DNA of 64,000 nucleotides, from the NCBI GenBank assembly GCA_045808425.1, contig JBJMFM010000351.1:1-64000 (forward strand), given 5' to 3'. The notes beneath the pieces were generated by a model. That model was not told the origin of the DNA, did not search any database, and was given only the letters and a program-made list of their open reading frames with translations. The DNA is from JAFAQB01 sp045808425 (GTDB lineage: Archaea; Thermoproteota; Nitrososphaeria; Nitrososphaerales; Nitrososphaeraceae). The stretch's first letter is position 1. Each line of letters opens with the position of its first letter. Of the stretch, positions 55,626-64,000 are shown one piece after another. Both the position numbers and the translations under genes were made by a program.

Positions 55626-55970
55626 TTACTCTGCATACGCTTCTACTGGACAGTATAACCAGTTTTTGATTTTCAATTGTTCGGATCTGTATGTCAATGG
55701 ACAATATATCATGTTCCTTGTTAGCAGGTTTTTCTTCTCGCCAATTGAATATTTTACTTGCAGTATATCATTTGGATGAACTCCAGCCAAAGACCTGGTC
55801 TGTCTGTTTTTCCAATCTGGGTGCCCATCCATACCATGGAGCAACATAGCATTCTCAGAAAATTCTTTTAACGTTGTCATTTCACCCTCTGTACGTGATA
55901 ATATCGCAAGACCTGACAGAAAGATTCCACTTGCTCCTTCTTTAATAGCCAATGCCGTGTTTTCAAACAA
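55626..55970 (-). CDS. Hypothetical protein of 114 residues
   Basis: I do not recognise a family. The frame starts with TTG (FENTALAIKEGASGIFLSGLAIL), has a central helical part and a C-terminal part with the cysteine-bearing YCPLTYRS and YCPVEAYAE, ending in TGA or TAA of the minus strand. The frame remains open a few codons further upstream (to about 56001), where conserved-looking DILFENTALAI begins, so the true gene may be slightly longer or 5'-truncated. It is downstream of and on the same strand as the UPF0201 gene, 119 bases away. Composition is more protein-like than that of the opposite frame. Confidence 0.42.
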   Translation of the reverse strand: MFENTALAIKEGASGIFLSGLAILSRTEGEMTTLKEFSENAMLLHGMDGHPDWKNRQTRSLAGVHPNDILQVKYSIGEKKNLLTRNMIYCPLTYRSEQLKIKNWLYCPVEAYAE

Positions 55971-56089
55971 GATGTCACTTGTCTTTGCAAATAATATGTA
56001 TTTCGAAATTCATCTTCATTTAACAAAATTGGTGACAAGTGATCGTCCTATCTCAAATTCTTCAAATTTCAAGAGCAGATCAACTCTTG

Positions 56090-56497
56090 TTATTCCAATG
56101 GAGCTAGCCAGTCAATAAGATTGTCTAATTCATCGCAAACTATGGTAACCCTTATCGGACCTAACGGCGACTCGCTTTCATCCTCGATTACTACTACTAT
56201 CCCTGCAACGGCTGCTTGCTTGTTCAATAGAAATCGTGTAGTATTAGAAATTCGATTATCTGTAAGCATCCTTCTCAAAACGCCCATGGCAGCTCTGGCT
56301 CTGCTTTGGTCATAAATAGTTGTCAAATATCCAGCCCCAGTGCACCTCGCTACGATTAAGCTTCCATACTTGAGTTCTGCTGAGCATCCATTAAATATAT
56401 TAGAAATAGCGGAAATTACCTTTTGTGAGTGTTCTGAAGGATTAACTGCAGCCTCGATTTTCAATTCAACTTGGACTGTTACAGGAGACTTTCTCAT
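56090..56497 (-). CDS. UPF0201 family RNA-binding-like protein
   Basis: The 135-residue protein matches the archaeal UPF0201 family (ribosomal L5-like fold): VQVELKIEAAVNPSEHSQKVISAISNIF at the N-terminus and DESESPLGPIRVTI towards the end. The function is unknown; a link to RNA binding is inferred from fold. It lies directly downstream of the UPF0200-type kinase gene (38 bases apart, same strand), a gene order conserved in many archaea, so a shared pathway is likely. Confidence 0.85.
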   Translation of the reverse strand: MRKSPVTVQVELKIEAAVNPSEHSQKVISAISNIFNGCSAELKYGSLIVARCTGAGYLTTIYDQSRARAAMGVLRRMLTDNRISNTTRFLLNKQAAVAGIVVVIEDESESPLGPIRVTIVCDELDNLIDWLAPLE

Positions 56498-56535
56498 GAG
56501 CTGTATCTTGACCTATATTTATAATTCCATACTTA

Positions 56536-57135
56536 TTATTTAGCGTAACTTGAATTAAGCCATTCTTTTATTATAGTAAATGCTTTTTCTTTTAACTGGT
56601 CAATAGTTAAATCATTATTCGACAATGTTTCATCGGCTAAAGCAATTGCCTCGCTGATGCCTACGGTTAATTCACGTTTGTCACGGGTCACAAAATCTTC
56701 GATCACAGAGGGATCATCGGACCTTGCTCTTTCTTTTAAATGCGTGAATCTCCTGTTTGTTGATGCGTGAATCGCAAGTAACTTGACGCATCCTACTCTC
56801 TTCAATATATCGACTTCAGCAATTCCGCGTATACCGTCAACGACTATGCCGTGTCTGCCCGAGCTAGCTATGCCTTCTCTCTTAATTTTTCTCAAAATTA
56901 AATGGGCTATCGCTCCCGGGCCGAGATCCTTGCGTAATTTTAACATCAAATCTCCTAAATTAGTGTCAGTTGGATCCAAATTTTGCTGTCGGGCCTCTTC
57001 TCTTATCATATCACCCATTGCTATTACTGAAAATCCTTTTTCCTTTAATGAATGTGCAACAGTAGACTTACCAGCGCCTGGCATCCCAGTTAGACAGACA
57101 ATAAGTCTACGTCGATTTTTAACATCTGATTTCAT
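56536..57135 (-). CDS. UPF0200 family nucleotide kinase-like protein
   Basis: The 199-residue P-loop protein has Walker A GMPGAGKST, the switch region AMGDMIREEARQ, the LGDLMLKLRKDLGPGAIAHL helix, and VDGIRGIAEVDILKR. This is the archaeal family related to dephospho-CoA and adenylate kinases; the substrate is unproven, and a dephospho-CoA kinase role has been suggested for relatives. The UPF0201 gene follows on the same strand. The divergent neighbour is thpR, about 230 bases away. Confidence 0.87.
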   Translation of the reverse strand: MKSDVKNRRRLIVCLTGMPGAGKSTVAHSLKEKGFSVIAMGDMIREEARQQNLDPTDTNLGDLMLKLRKDLGPGAIAHLILRKIKREGIASSGRHGIVVDGIRGIAEVDILKRVGCVKLLAIHASTNRRFTHLKERARSDDPSVIEDFVTRDKRELTVGISEAIALADETLSNNDLTIDQLKEKAFTIIKEWLNSSYAK

Positions 57136-57367
57136 GGCTCCTCTATTTTTTTATTGTTTTTTATCATGTATTCGGTGCTCCAATTTAGACTAGGTTATTT
57201 ATAATTGCTAGCTGGAATACTGATGGCAATAATGTTAGTCGGAGCTGGTAATATAAAGGAAACAGGGAATATTTTTTCTACTGGTCATATATTTCATTCT
57301 TGAAATTCAAAAATTCAAAAATAATATAAGTACTTCTTTTTAAGTGATCTGAAAAGACTTGAAAGGA

Positions 57368-57919
57368 ATGCGGACATTTATAGCAGTCGATATATCTAGC
57401 AAAAACTCAATCAAGAAATTACAGCAAGAACTATCCGACGTCGCCAGGTGGAGGGATTACGAAGTAAGACCAGTTGAGGAGGAGAATCTTCATTTTACTG
57501 TTATTTTCCTCAATGAAGTCGATCAGGTTACTATTGAAAAAATCAAAAATAAGTTATCTGAATTAAATTTTGAACCAATAAAAATAACTTATAGTAGTAT
57601 TGGAGCATTTCCGAGCCCAAATCTTGCTAATGTAATTTGGGTTGGTGTTGATGAGGAAGGGAAAAGAAAACTCGTCAGCTTAGCTGAATCGGTAATATCT
57701 AAAATGAAAGATATTGGTTTTAGACCAGATAAACCCTTTACACCTCATATGACAATATTTCGTATCAAAAGAGGAAAGCTCAGACTAGATCATATATTGT
57801 CAACATATGATAAGAAGACTTTTGGAGATGACGTTATTGAAAAATTGTGTCTCAAAGCTAGCACTCTAACTCGTTACGGCCCAATCTATTCTGACATATT
57901 CGCGGTGCGTGCCAAATGA
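57368..57919 (+). CDS. thpR: RNA 2',3'-cyclic phosphodiesterase (2H family)
   Basis: The protein of about 183 residues has the two HxTx motifs of the 2H phosphoesterases, HFTV in EENLHFTVIFL and HMTI in FTPHMTIFRI. It begins MRTFIAVDIS, the usual ThpR start, which is why I choose this ATG over the TTG three codons upstream. The enzyme opens RNA 2',3'-cyclic phosphate ends, as produced by the tRNA-splicing endonuclease, and was first named tRNA ligase LigT. Its stop overlaps the cca start by 4 bases, tying it to tRNA maturation in a window with intron-bearing tRNAs. Confidence 0.93.
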   Translation: MRTFIAVDISSKNSIKKLQQELSDVARWRDYEVRPVEEENLHFTVIFLNEVDQVTIEKIKNKLSELNFEPIKITYSSIGAFPSPNLANVIWVGVDEEGKRKLVSLAESVISKMKDIGFRPDKPFTPHMTIFRIKRGKLRLDHILSTYDKKTFGDDVIEKLCLKASTLTRYGPIYSDIFAVRAK

Positions 57920-59301
57920 GTGACATTTTGAGTAAAACACTTTCTAAGGTAATACAGTGGTGTGAACCGTCATCTTCTGAAATTAAAAAAGTAAATTCAA
58001 TAGCAGAGAACACAAAGGCACTCATAAGCAGATATAATTCTCCAAAAATAGAGGGAATAGTTTTTGGTGGATCATTTGCAAAAGGAACCTGGTTAAAAGA
58101 CGACGCAGACATAGATATTTTTGTGAAAATAGCAGCTTCTACAAGCTACCAAGAATTTGAACAGCTCGGTAAACAAATAGGCTTCGAATCATTAAGAAAA
58201 TACAAACCCAGTATTCGTTATTCTAGCCATCCTTACGTTGAAGCATTCGTTAGAAGAATTCGAGTCAATGTTGTACCATGTTACAATGTAGAAAAAGGCA
58301 AGTGGAAAAGCGCAGCCGATCGATCTCCGTTTCATACACAATATATTAAGGATAACTTAGATGAAGACAAAAAAAAACAAGTTAGACTGTTGAAGAAATT
58401 TCTCAAAGGTATCGGAGTATATGGAGCTGAAATTGCCACGAGCGGTTTTAGTGGCTATGTTACTGAAGTTTTGATTTTAAAGTTTGGTTCGTTCAAGTCG
58501 GTTTTAGAGACAATTTCTAACATGAAAGGAGTATGGGGACAAGAAAAGAAGGAGGTAATTTCTATAGAGAAGGTAGATCAGGATATTATAAGGACTTTTA
58601 ATAGTCACTTGATTATAGTTGATCCTATTGATGCTAGAAGAAATTTAGGTGCAGCAATTTCTGCAGAAAGTATCGGTAGGTTTGTACTAGGTGCAAGGGC
58701 ATTCTTGGAAAGACCATCGCTTTATTTTTTTATGAAATCGAAAACAAATAGGAAAGAAGTAAAGTATTTGTATAAGCGACTTTATCCGAATTTACTTGTA
58801 ATCGAATTCAGTTATTCTAAGCGTAGCCCTGATATAATTTGGGGTCAGCTAAAGAAAAGCCTTAACGCACTTTCAAAACAACTAAAGATTGCTGATTTTA
58901 AAGTAATACGAACTGCATGTAGTACAGATGAAAAAAATCTAGCCGCATTCGTATTTCTGTTAGAATCGCTGGAACTATGGCCATATCGTGAAAGGATCGG
59001 TCCAGAAGTTTTTAGGAGAAATGCCACTACGAGCTTTATTTCAAAGAACAGAAAGGAAGCTGTTTTTATGTGGATAGATGACGAAATGAAGATCCGAATA
59101 TTGGTAAAAAGAAAGGAAACGTTCGCTAAAAATTATCTCAATTTAATGCTATCTGAAGAGATAGAAAGCTCAGGAGTTACCTTAGGTTTAAAGAGCGATA
59201 TTCGACAATCAGTTCAAATTTATACAGGAGCGCAACGAAGGATAAAGGGAATAGCCAAGGATGCAGTCGATAAGATTTTCGCAAAGGACCTCATTGTATA
59301 A
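57916..59301 (+). CDS. cca: Archaeal CCA-adding enzyme (class I)
   Basis: The 461-residue protein has the class I nucleotidyltransferase motif GGSFAKGTWLKDDADIDIFV (about residues 50-71, with the two catalytic Asp), then FHTQYIKDNL, the central palm-like region and a tail domain ending in RIKGIAKDAVDKIF. It adds CCA to tRNA 3' ends without a template. Neither tRNA in the window encodes CCA, consistent with dependence on this enzyme. It overlaps thpR by 4 bases and is followed by an overlapping kinase gene, forming a three-gene unit. Confidence 0.96.
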   Translation: MSDILSKTLSKVIQWCEPSSSEIKKVNSIAENTKALISRYNSPKIEGIVFGGSFAKGTWLKDDADIDIFVKIAASTSYQEFEQLGKQIGFESLRKYKPSIRYSSHPYVEAFVRRIRVNVVPCYNVEKGKWKSAADRSPFHTQYIKDNLDEDKKKQVRLLKKFLKGIGVYGAEIATSGFSGYVTEVLILKFGSFKSVLETISNMKGVWGQEKKEVISIEKVDQDIIRTFNSHLIIVDPIDARRNLGAAISAESIGRFVLGARAFLERPSLYFFMKSKTNRKEVKYLYKRLYPNLLVIEFSYSKRSPDIIWGQLKKSLNALSKQLKIADFKVIRTACSTDEKNLAAFVFLLESLELWPYRERIGPEVFRRNATTSFISKNRKEAVFMWIDDEMKIRILVKRKETFAKNYLNLMLSEEIESSGVTLGLKSDIRQSVQIYTGAQRRIKGIAKDAVDKIFAKDLIV

Positions 59302-60043
59302 TAATGAAATTGACATATGTTCCCCTGAGCTTGCAAATATTGTTGCATACCCTGATTTTTCGCCTGGAGAATACTCTAGTCGTTTAAACGAAATTTCTTC
59401 ATTTGGTATAACACATTTTTTACCAACAGGAAGAACTAGAATCGGTAAAATTACTATCGCGGGCAAGGGATGCGTGAGTATTGTTCTTAAAGTGAGAGCC
59501 AAGAATAAAATTTGTGCTCTTAAAATAAGAAGAACTGATGCAAATAGACATACAATGAAAAGAGAGGCTTATTTACATGAAATCGCAAATTCTGCTGGAG
59601 TGGGTCCCGTTTTGTTACGGTCATCGAAAAATCTTATTACAATGGAGTTCATCGATGGTTTAAGTATCGTAGATTGGATAAATAAGCAGGATATAGGCGC
59701 AGATCAAGCCCGTAATCTTGTCATATCAGTTCTAGAGCAGTGCTATCGCCTAGATACTGCGCGAATAGATCACGGACAGTTAAGCTGTCTCAATCATCAT
59801 ATAATTGTCTCAAAATCAAACAATGCTAGTAATATTATTGACTTTGAGAGCTCAAGTACTCAAAGAAAGCCATCCAATGTAACTGCAGCTGCTCAATCAT
59901 TATTTGTGAGCGGACCAATTTCCAGTCGAATAAATCAGCTGGTAAAACTTTTCCATAGGGAAAAGGTTATACAACTGTTAAAGACCTACAAATGGAATCC
60001 TACTAGAGCCAACTTTGATAATATAGTCGGTATGTTTTGTTAG
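59294..60043 (+). CDS. Predicted archaeal Ser/Thr protein kinase (COG2112-like)
   Basis: The protein of about 249 residues has a shortened protein-kinase fold. The ATP lysine lies in KICALKIRRT, the hinge in LITMEFIDGLSIVDW, a catalytic-loop variant IDHGQLSCLNHHIIV and the metal motif DFESSS. In place of the usual HxD-x-x-x-x-N there is DHGQLSCLNHH, as in other archaeal COG2112 and RIO/Kae1-associated kinase relatives. The start may be the TTG used here (7 bases before the cca stop) or an ATG at 59261 that overlaps cca by 41 bases. The tight link to thpR-cca suggests a role around tRNA or translation, but the target is unknown. Confidence 0.78.
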   Translation: MYNNEIDICSPELANIVAYPDFSPGEYSSRLNEISSFGITHFLPTGRTRIGKITIAGKGCVSIVLKVRAKNKICALKIRRTDANRHTMKREAYLHEIANSAGVGPVLLRSSKNLITMEFIDGLSIVDWINKQDIGADQARNLVISVLEQCYRLDTARIDHGQLSCLNHHIIVSKSNNASNIIDFESSSTQRKPSNVTAAAQSLFVSGPISSRINQLVKLFHREKVIQLLKTYKWNPTRANFDNIVGMFC

Positions 60044-60157
60044 TTGATCTAAAAAGAAGTTTTAATATCTGGGATGGGACTGAATCAATATTTCAATAAC
60101 ACAATTATTATCATAAGTCAACCAAAAGGATTGCAGAAAGGTGGCTCCCAAATGAGC

Positions 60158-60562
60158 CTAGTCATATGCTGCATAATCTTTCCTTCTATCTCCAGCTTTG
60201 GCTTCGGGATGATGGTACGTTTTTTGCTTTTTCAACGCGGCATCAATTTCTGTATTTATAGTGGCAAGCATGAACTGTCTTAGCAACTTAGCTAACTCCG
60301 ACTCTGTGTTAAGCATATACATTCTAGTGTTACCGATTCTGCCTGTTTCCTTTACCATTTCTTTCCTGACTAGATGGGGCAAGACCCTTTGAAGTGTTCT
60401 AAGCGGAATTTGTGTTATTTTGCTTATCTCGGGTGCAGAATAATCAAATTTCTGATTCAGGACAAGGAAATCTAAAATTCTTGCTGTTGTGTTCTGGAAT
60501 ATAGCTTCCAGAGGCCTTTTCCTATTATACAATACCTCTCTACGTAAAGAGACCTCAGACAT
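60158..60562 (-). CDS. Winged-helix transcriptional regulator
   Basis: The 134-residue protein has a winged helix in the middle (NTTARILDFLVLNQKFDYSAPEISKITQIPLRTLQRVLPHLVRKEMVKETGRIGNTRMYMLN). It is flanked by a basic N-terminal stretch and a charged C-terminal helix. It is probably a DNA-binding repressor or activator. The AT tract TTTATATATTTC on the coding strand at about 60583-60594 is a likely TATA box for its own gene. The divergent gene at 60690 is the most obvious possible target. The effector domain is too short to suggest a ligand. Confidence 0.75.
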   Translation of the reverse strand: MSEVSLRREVLYNRKRPLEAIFQNTTARILDFLVLNQKFDYSAPEISKITQIPLRTLQRVLPHLVRKEMVKETGRIGNTRMYMLNTESELAKLLRQFMLATINTEIDAALKKQKTYHHPEAKAGDRRKDYAAYD

Positions 60563-60689
60563 ATTTTATATATTGAAACCAGAAATATATAAACGCATGA
60601 CAATAATGACGTGTGATGTACTGCTAATTAGCAGGATCATGTCATAAGTGGCGTATGTTTAAATACTTCATGTGATAGCATACTGCATA

Positions 60690-61421
60690 GTGTTATCAAC
60701 TGGAGAATGGCGAAAATGGATGTTGCAGCAGCTCATTGGAGAAGGTATACACAATATAATTTTAGACGAGCAAATACGCAAGGAAGCCGGTAGACATTAT
60801 GATACCAACTTTGATCTTGCTTTGAGATCTCTGAAAGATGACGGCATTATAATGTTACTGGAGTCAAAACACCAAAAGAAATATGTTGTAAATTACGATA
60901 AGTTAGATCAAGCTCAGCTAATAATAAATTCTGACCCGAGACAAGACGAACAGCAGAATGTATTGGTACAGCCGTACTTACGTGAACCCGAAGGATATCT
61001 GTTCTGGTTTGATAATAAGGAAACTAGAAGATTTAGGAAGCAAAGTGTCTATAATATATATTTTAAAAATACAGACAAGCTTAACTTTGCAGCTCAACTT
61101 ATAACCAAATCTGTAGATAATCCTAAAACCGTCTATATGGGTTCACTAAACGAACCTGAGTCTTACATATCAAAACTTTGGCGTGCTGTTTCAATTATAT
61201 CGGCTGAAAGTAAAGATGGCACATTCATATTGCAGAACCTTCAAGACAAGGACCGTGTAGCATGTGGCAATAATCGACAGCGCGGTAAAATCGCGCTCAT
61301 CATTTTTCGTAAATTGGGATATATTCAACAAGTAAGTGTTAAGGGAAATTCTACAAGGTTCAAGCTGACCGGCAAGAAGCCGTTTACTATAACACTAGAC
61401 GAGATTTTCGATCATGTCTAA
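60690..61421 (+). CDS. Protein of unknown function with helical N-terminal domain, 243 residues
   Basis: No family is recognised. The N-terminal about 75 residues (RKWMLQQLIGEGIHNIILDEQIRKEAG, then DLALRSLKDDGIIMLL) look like a winged-helix or similar DNA-binding fold. The middle is rich in aromatic and charged residues (EGYLFWFDNKETRRFRKQSVYNIYF), and the C-terminal end (KLTGKKPFTITLDEIF) resembles a second small fold. I chose the GTG at 60690 because TTTAAATA at 60658-60665 is centred 28 bases before it, suggesting a leaderless message; an earlier in-frame GTG (60672) would lie before the transcription start, and an ATG at 60720 is also possible. It is divergent from the regulator gene. Confidence 0.6.
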   Translation: MLSTGEWRKWMLQQLIGEGIHNIILDEQIRKEAGRHYDTNFDLALRSLKDDGIIMLLESKHQKKYVVNYDKLDQAQLIINSDPRQDEQQNVLVQPYLREPEGYLFWFDNKETRRFRKQSVYNIYFKNTDKLNFAAQLITKSVDNPKTVYMGSLNEPESYISKLWRAVSIISAESKDGTFILQNLQDKDRVACGNNRQRGKIALIIFRKLGYIQQVSVKGNSTRFKLTGKKPFTITLDEIFDHV

Positions 61422-62109
61422 TATTTATGTACGCGAATCTCTTTTATCCAGGGGCTTCATACATAAAGGCATTATGCCATCCCATCCTGAGGCCTAGGGA
61501 GTCATGATTGGTTATCTGCAAGTGGAATTATAGATATACCTCGTGCACAAAAAATAGAGGCATATAATACTGATAACATACATAAATTTATTTGATTTGA
61601 TTCTACATATACAGTAGTATCACCCAGTAAAACAAGTATAGGAGGTTTTGCTTGGCTGTGGGTACTATTCAATATGATTTAACACGATGAAATATAATTT
61701 AAACCTGGGGAGATAAAAAAATGCTTAGTGAAGTGGAAAGAGCGAGTATGCTATTAAAGGAGTACTAGTTGCATTAATCAGACTTTGCAGATGATGTTTT
61801 TATGTTAGATTAGTACTACACATTTGTGAATATGCATTCATATCCCATGAAAATCATCTGATAATAGAAAATATCAGTCTATTGTGCAGAGCAACAGTTG
61901 GTACTTCAGATGATGTGCCTGCCGCCTTGTTCTTTTTAGCTTTTCTGCTAATATACATGTATAAATATAAAGCTGCTTACGTGGCATATTTATCTAATAA
62001 TCCTATTATGAGCTAACGATCTAATTTTCTTCACAGTAGTAGCTAGTAAAGGAGAGCCGCGTCACTATTCGAGGACCATAGTTAGAAAATAAGTCTCAAT
62101 TCGATCAGG
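61422..62109. other. Intergenic stretch with a possible gene remnant
   Basis: There is no intact gene. A 15-residue frame at 61721-61768 (MLSEVERASMLLKEY, then TAG) has an upstream GGGGAGA ribosome-binding-like site and the AT tract ATATAATTTAAAC, as if the 5' end of a decayed gene. Another ribosome-binding-like GGAGG occurs near 61641. A possible frame at about 61806-62016 has no start. Confidence 0.4.
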
Positions 62110-62463
62110 TCAACCTCTAAGCAGCTTAAGAACGCCGTCTATTATCTTGCTATGATCAGCATTTACTTCGGTTGTTATCAAAAGTAAATGTTGATTTTCT
62201 AATGGAAACGTTATTCGCTTTATCTTTTCATATTCAGCCATTGCATATCTTCCCTTTCCAATCTTCGAAGCAAGGGAATTACGCAATCCCCATCTAGCTA
62301 ATGCTTGCAAATTTGATCTTTTTGTCTCATCGGACGAGAGCAAATTTGTGATACCTTCTCTATGACCTCCGTACTTAATTTCCCCTGTATCATCACATAT
62401 GCCTGCAAACCGTATATCTTGGGCTATGCTTAGGATGTCCTTACAAAGCTTATCGTAATTCAT
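62110..62463 (-). CDS. DUF6659-like small conserved thaumarchaeal protein
   Basis: The 117-residue protein (MNYDKLCKDILSIAQDIRFAGICDDTG start, GGHREGITNLLSSDET, KIGKGRYAMAEYEKIKRITFPL, HLLLITTEVNADHSKIIDG) fits a small family that I recall as frequent in Nitrososphaeria, with a Roadblock/profilin-like fold by appearance. The role is unknown; such folds often sense or bridge proteins. Between its probable TATA box (TTATTATAATC on the coding strand, about 62488-62498) and the ATG there is a 14-bp perfect palindrome, suggesting a specific repressor. Confidence 0.75.
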   Translation of the reverse strand: MNYDKLCKDILSIAQDIRFAGICDDTGEIKYGGHREGITNLLSSDETKRSNLQALARWGLRNSLASKIGKGRYAMAEYEKIKRITFPLENQHLLLITTEVNADHSKIIDGVLKLLRG

Positions 62464-63342
62464 GGCTAGTATTAATACTAATACAACGATTATAATAAGG
62501 ATTATTAATTAAGGTTGGAATGATTGATATTAAATTCCCTACCTTTGCAGCCCACATAATAAAAAAGTAAGAATAGATAGAATAAAAATATGTGTAATTG
62601 TCTAAAACAGAGAGCCAAATCCTCTGAGAAAAGCAGTTAAGCACCCGGCTTGGAACTTAATTAAATATTCAAATGCTATATCTTCAAACCATTCTGATCT
62701 ATAAATTAGGCTCCGCTCATAAAGATTTCCAGCAAGGGTCATGTCTGTGCTAATATCCGCATTTAGCAATTCAATTCTTTTGGCTTTAGGTAGATTATAT
62801 GAGTTGTTAAATTATTTGGGTTGCAATATAAAATTATAATATATGCATACTGTTATTTATTGGCAGTAAATCTGGCTGCACTAATCACATAGAATGGCAA
62901 TAGAAAACGGTACAATAAAACGTAAAATCGTACCATAGCCATAGGCATGGGCATACAAATGACGTATCAAGCAGAAGAAATACTAGTAGTAATGCATTGG
63001 GCAGATTATGTAATATTATAAAATTATAATGCTATAGTCTAACAAATAATAAAGCTAGGTTGATTGCGTTTAATTAATGCGTAGAGTTTCAATACGGAAA
63101 CCTATTTATCTCAATATTTTACAGCTTCAAATCTCAATCGTTGAGACTGTTCAATCATGGACGCAGTTTGTCGTGATAATCCACAGCATTATCACGAGAT
63201 CTGCTATCAAAATGTCTTCAATATTCGAGAGACTGCAGTTTATATTAATGATTTTCAGCTCCTATTGCACTTGAGCAGTATAATACTCGCTTCAGGTGAG
63301 TAATATTTATTTCTCTAAGTGTGAAAAGATCAATAATAAATT
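62464..63342. other. Long intergenic stretch before the membrane protein gene
   Basis: It has no convincing gene in over 870 AT-rich bases; a 65-residue frame (63077-63274) lacks a family match. The palindrome next to the DUF6659 gene is listed separately. Confidence 0.45.
62467..62480. promoter_or_regulatory. Palindromic operator-like site TAGTATTAATACTA
   Basis: A perfect 14-bp palindrome sits 3 bases upstream of the DUF6659 gene start and downstream of its TATA-like box, where a bound protein would block transcription. Confidence 0.5.
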
Positions 63343-64000
63343 ATGACTGCTGCAGATCCAAACATTCTTAATCCATTTATCTTATTGGATCCTAATATTT
63401 TTCAAACAATCAGTCTCCTAATAACTATTCCATCCCTCTTATTTTCTTTTATTATTTCTTGGCATTTTTTTAGATCATATAGATTCTCCGGTTTTGGTTA
63501 CTTACTAGGGTTGCCTGTGGGGTTTATTTTTCTAGCGCTGTCATTTCTATTTGAACACTTGAATCTAATTTACTCAAATGATCATTCCTTATATCCTGTT
63601 TTTTTCTGGATCCAGTTAGCTTTACAATCAGAAGCATTAGCATTAATCGCTTTATCATACCGATTCAAGAGTAGGAACACTGATAGCTATTATGTATATG
63701 GCTTTAATTTCCTTCGATCGAAGCAACTTAGCAGTGCTAGGACATTTGCAAAAGCAAAAGAGCTTGTAAGTAGTAGCCTGCCTATGATAATGATTGCTAT
63801 TCCATTTACGGTTCCTATATCTGAATTAGTTTCAGATCCAGACTTTAATTATTCTGGACTAGCAGATTTGAGCTTTTTTATGAGAATTTATAATATGACT
63901 ATACTCTGCTACATTTTCATTAGTTCAGTTATATCCCTGGTAAAAGCAGCAAATATAAAGTTGCTCTATATTCCAGGTGCCTTCGCATTACTTTGGCTTG
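63343..64000 (+). CDS. Multi-pass membrane protein, 3' end outside window
   Basis: The frame opens with ATG (TAADPNILNPFILLDPNIF) and runs to the window edge without a stop, giving 219 residues. Hydrophobic segments at about residues 23-42, 50-70, 84-104, 148-165, 180-204 and 210 onward point to at least six TM helices. The loop between the third and fourth is basic (RFKSRNTDSYYVYGFNFLRSKQ). I do not recognise a family or a catalytic motif. The start follows an AT-rich region. Confidence 0.7.
   Translation, partial: MTAADPNILNPFILLDPNIFQTISLLITIPSLLFSFIISWHFFRSYRFSGFGYLLGLPVGFIFLALSFLFEHLNLIYSNDHSLYPVFFWIQLALQSEALALIALSYRFKSRNTDSYYVYGFNFLRSKQLSSARTFAKAKELVSSSLPMIMIAIPFTVPISELVSDPDFNYSGLADLSFFMRIYNMTILCYIFISSVISLVKAANIKLLYIPGAFALLWL

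Noticed and set aside
55400..55669. 89-residue plus-strand frame
   Set aside because: Biased composition, no ribosome-binding site or family match, and it overlaps the more protein-like minus-strand frame.
63077..63274. 65-residue plus-strand frame
   Set aside because: No family likeness or initiation signal in AT-rich DNA.
1..64000. CRISPR arrays, transposons, integrases or attachment sites
   Set aside because: No regularly spaced repeats of 24-40 bases, no transposase or integrase motifs and no tRNA-end duplication were seen.

Overview
The window looks like a chromosome segment of an archaeon in the Nitrososphaeria (Thaumarchaeota), most likely a soil-type Nitrososphaerales member. The evidence is the mix of archaeal information genes (Nop5/fibrillarin, aIF2-beta, archaeal CCA enzyme, TiaS, Trm1, SMC, proteasome beta, intron-bearing tRNAs), a CdvB/ESCRT-III protein, a complete grpE-dnaK-dnaJ cluster, an ADP-forming acyl-CoA synthetase of the type used in the thaumarchaeal 3-hydroxypropionate/4-hydroxybutyrate cycle, an F420-type luciferase-like oxidoreductase and small C2H2 zinc-finger proteins. 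The DNA is AT-rich. Several genes start with TTG or GTG and seem leaderless (TATA box 20-30 bases before the start codon). I see no transposase, phage gene, CRISPR array or rRNA.

Layout. 0-16 kb: end of an inositol-phosphate synthase gene, smc, an orphan OppF-type ATPase, an RNase HI-like protein, ADP-forming acyl-CoA synthetase, IscA-like carrier, glutamate dehydrogenase, TatA, archaeal phosphoglycerate mutase, LLM oxidoreductase, metallo-beta-lactamase-fold nuclease, purN. 16-18 kb: a broken C2H2 zinc-finger gene with two in-frame stops, behind a translationally coupled micro-ORF and a long non-coding stretch with a perfect hairpin. 18-27 kb: folate and nucleotide synthesis (formyl-THF cyclo-ligase, purD, carA, carB), a KGG-repeat stress protein, a SWIM zinc-finger protein and a phosphoesterase. 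carB carries an 18-bp in-frame insertion that introduces a stop codon. 27-38 kb: GHKL ATPase, proteasome beta, PUA protein, Nudix hydrolase, MTHFR-like protein, a nitrate/sulfonate-type ABC ATPase, trm1, rnhB, fibrillarin, nop5, a JAMM peptidase. 38-42 kb: two small unknown genes, DppC/DppB-type permeases, aIF2-beta. 42-47 kb: the chaperone cluster and an ABC-2-type ATPase.

47-64 kb: tRNA-Leu(CAG) and initiator tRNA-Met, each with two introns; HAD phosphatase, tiaS, small C2H2 protein, hisI, thrC, a MoaD-MoeB fusion, cdvB, a nucleotide-kinase/UPF0201 pair, the tightly packed thpR-cca-kinase group, a winged-helix regulator, two proteins of unknown role and an incomplete membrane protein at the edge.

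Functional themes are: RNA maturation (tRNA introns, CCA addition, 2H phosphoesterase, TiaS, Trm1, box C/D core proteins); one-carbon and purine/pyrimidine synthesis; and protein turnover with a possible ubiquitin-like branch (MoaD-MoeB fusion, JAMM protease, proteasome beta). The strongest oddities are the two-intron initiator tRNA with introns in the D loop and T arm, the carB insertion, and the doubly interrupted zinc-finger gene.
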